A stretch of DNA of 22,735 bases from contig CAJTZE010000052.1 of assembly GCA_910584265.1 (NCBI GenBank), forward strand, positions 1 to 22,735. Direction: 5' to 3'. The translations under genes and the position numbers were made by a program. Origin of the DNA: an uncultured Dorea sp. (GTDB lineage: Bacteria > Bacillota > Clostridia > Lachnospirales > Lachnospiraceae). The first letter of the stretch is position 1; the number at the start of each line of letters is the position of its first letter. The notes under the pieces were generated by a model. It did no database searches, had not been told where the DNA came from, and saw only the letters and a program-made list of their open reading frames with translations. This document shows, piece after piece, positions 22,168 through 22,735 of the stretch.

Positions 22168-22206
22168 AAAAATCCATCAGTCAATTCAAACCTGGTGGAT
22201 TTTTTA
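22168..22206 (+). terminator. Rho-independent terminator after the transposase remnant
   Basis: AAAAATCCA (22168-22176) pairs with TGGATTTTT (22196-22204), with an inner CAG/CTG pair, and the 3' arm runs into T-rich sequence. The 220 bases up to the toxin promoter hold only a doubtful 28-codon frame. Confidence 0.7.
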
Positions 22207-22328
22207 TGAATATCTACAATTCAAAACTGAATAATAGGATGTTTTTCAGCGGCCTCGCGGCGCTGTGCGGGGCTGCCTGGTCAATATCCTGATCAACATG
22301 CAGGCGGGTGATACCGTCCTTTTCTGCA

Positions 22329-22357
22329 TTGCAGGAATTGTCGAAGCATGATAAAAT
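22329..22357 (+). promoter_or_regulatory. Promoter of the holin-like toxin gene
   Basis: TTGCAG (22329-22334) and TAAAAT (22352-22357) with a 17-base spacer, plus an extended -10 TG at 22349-22350. It would start an mRNA with a leader of about 60 bases containing a CATTCT/AGAATG hairpin just before the ribosome site. Confidence 0.6.
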
Positions 22358-22424
22358 AAAAGACAAGAACAGCCGTGTTGCAGGGTGGCTTGGCCTTCAT
22401 TCTACATAGAATGGGGGTGATGCT

Positions 22425-22514
22425 ATGAAAAATTATTTTGATTTTAAGGATTTAATGACTTTTGGTCTTTTTATTCTGGCATTGCTTACATTCGTTTTTA
22501 CGTTTCGTAAGTAA
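22425..22514 (+). CDS. Putative holin-like hydrophobic toxin of a type I toxin-antitoxin system (29 residues)
   Basis: A 29-residue peptide beginning MKNYFDFKDLM, with a single hydrophobic helix 'FGLFILALLTFVFTF' and a basic end (RK). This is the pattern of the small 'putative holin-like toxin' (Hol-Tox) family, membrane peptides related in design to TxpA/BsrG. It has a strong ribosome site (GGGGGTG about 5 bases upstream) and its own promoter. A minus-strand RNA gene with promoter and terminator converges on its 3' end, the usual arrangement for antisense-controlled toxins. An overlapping five-codon frame (ATG at 22411, stop at 22426-22428 overlapping the toxin ATG) could couple translation. 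A hairpin (CATTCTACATAGAATG) borders the ribosome site. Probable effect: membrane damage when the antisense RNA is lost. The gene is easily missed for its size. Confidence 0.75.
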   Translation: MKNYFDFKDLMTFGLFILALLTFVFTFRK

Positions 22515-22524
22515 GGTTTCATAG

Positions 22525-22620
22525 AAAAACCACCCTCATAACTTTGACCGGTTAAGGGTGGCATTTCTATGTCTACAATTTAATCAGGTCAACCCACCTT
22601 GTGGGCGGTTGTTCCTTTAT
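22525..22620 (-). ncRNA. Antisense RNA, likely antitoxin (type I)
   Basis: A minus-strand transcript of about 95 bases is predicted from the promoter at 22655-22627 to a terminator at 22561-22525. The terminator has CCACCCT/AGGGTGG arms extended by TAAC/GTTA, followed on the minus strand by five T. A second hairpin (CCCAC/GTGGG, near 22595-22608) would form its 5' end. It overlaps the 3' untranslated region of the toxin mRNA, leaving a gap of about 10 bases to the toxin stop, so it can pair with the toxin message and trigger decay, as RatA and SR4 do for TxpA and BsrG. Confidence 0.7.
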
Positions 22621-22626
22621 GCTTTT

Positions 22627-22655
22627 ATTATAGAACAGTTAAGGAAAAATATCAA
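22627..22655 (-). promoter_or_regulatory. Promoter of the antitoxin RNA
   Basis: On the minus strand TTGATA (22655-22650) and TATAAT (22632-22627) are separated by exactly 17 bases, a stronger promoter than that of the toxin, as expected for an antitoxin RNA that must be in excess. Confidence 0.75.
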
Positions 22656-22735
22656 TGAAATTTTTAGAGAGAAGAGAGTCTGGTTACTGTCAAGTAATCG
22701 TTGGCAACTTTCTTTTTGATTTATCTTTTTGTTGA

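Noticed and set aside
22206..22292. A 28-codon frame MNIYNSKLNNRMFF.. with a hydrophobic end
   Set aside because: It starts inside the terminator's T-run with no ribosome site; probably chance.
1..22735. CRISPR arrays, complete tRNA or rRNA genes, toxin-antitoxin pairs other than that at 22425, restriction or anti-phage systems
   Set aside because: No regularly spaced repeats, no complete cloverleaf and no characteristic protein motifs were seen.

Overview
The window looks like a piece of a Firmicutes chromosome, most probably Lachnospiraceae or a close clostridial relative. This rests on gene content and signals: AGGAGG-type ribosome sites, TTGACA/TATAAT promoters, an anaerobic class III ribonucleotide reductase, an FMN riboswitch in front of a RibU-type transporter, a clostridial-style GH36 alpha-galactosidase and a Firmicutes LexA box. 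The species cannot be named from sequence alone.

Layout. (1) Positions 1-2360 are AT-rich and foreign-looking. They hold the 3' part of a large beta-rich, probably surface protein gene split by a frameshift, a strong terminator, then a non-coding stretch with inverted repeats, three 10-bp tandem repeats and a tRNA-3'-end-like sequence followed by a terminator, so a possible edge of an integrated element. (2) 2415-4018 has a ribbon-helix-helix gene with a stop at codon 6, a YwaF/TMEM164-type membrane protein and a small unknown gene. (3) 4149-7808 is a dNTP block: an NrdR box, nrdD, tdk on the opposite strand, and nrdG. (4) 7830-16068 is ordinary core or accessory metabolism: a Gfo/Idh/MocA oxidoreductase; an FMN-riboswitch-controlled riboflavin transporter with a PNPOx-like flavoprotein; an alpha-galactosidase on the minus strand with a near-ideal promoter; an EamA transporter; then a carD-dtd-VanX-like operon. 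(5) 16113-19802 is a TetR-ABC ATPase-ABC permease operon, divergent from a small frameshifted gene and an AraC/GyrI-like regulator. (6) 19860-22206 is a mobile-element graveyard: a perfect LexA box, an intact 58-residue acidic small protein, a broken IS91-family transposase, a decayed phage tail gene, a phage gene fragment and an internally deleted IS1182-type transposase. (7) 22329-22655 holds what looks like a complete type I toxin-antitoxin locus: a 29-residue holin-like hydrophobic peptide and a convergent antisense RNA with its own promoter and terminator.

At least seven reading frames in the window are broken by frameshift, nonsense mutation or truncation, nearly all in the mobile or foreign regions. 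Nothing here is clearly a wholly new system. The best leads are the toxin-antitoxin locus with possible 5'-3' pairing in the toxin mRNA, the small acidic gene travelling with the IS91 remnant next to an orphan SOS box, the integration-site-like region near 2200-2360, and the mirrored promoters in front of the TetR/ABC operon.
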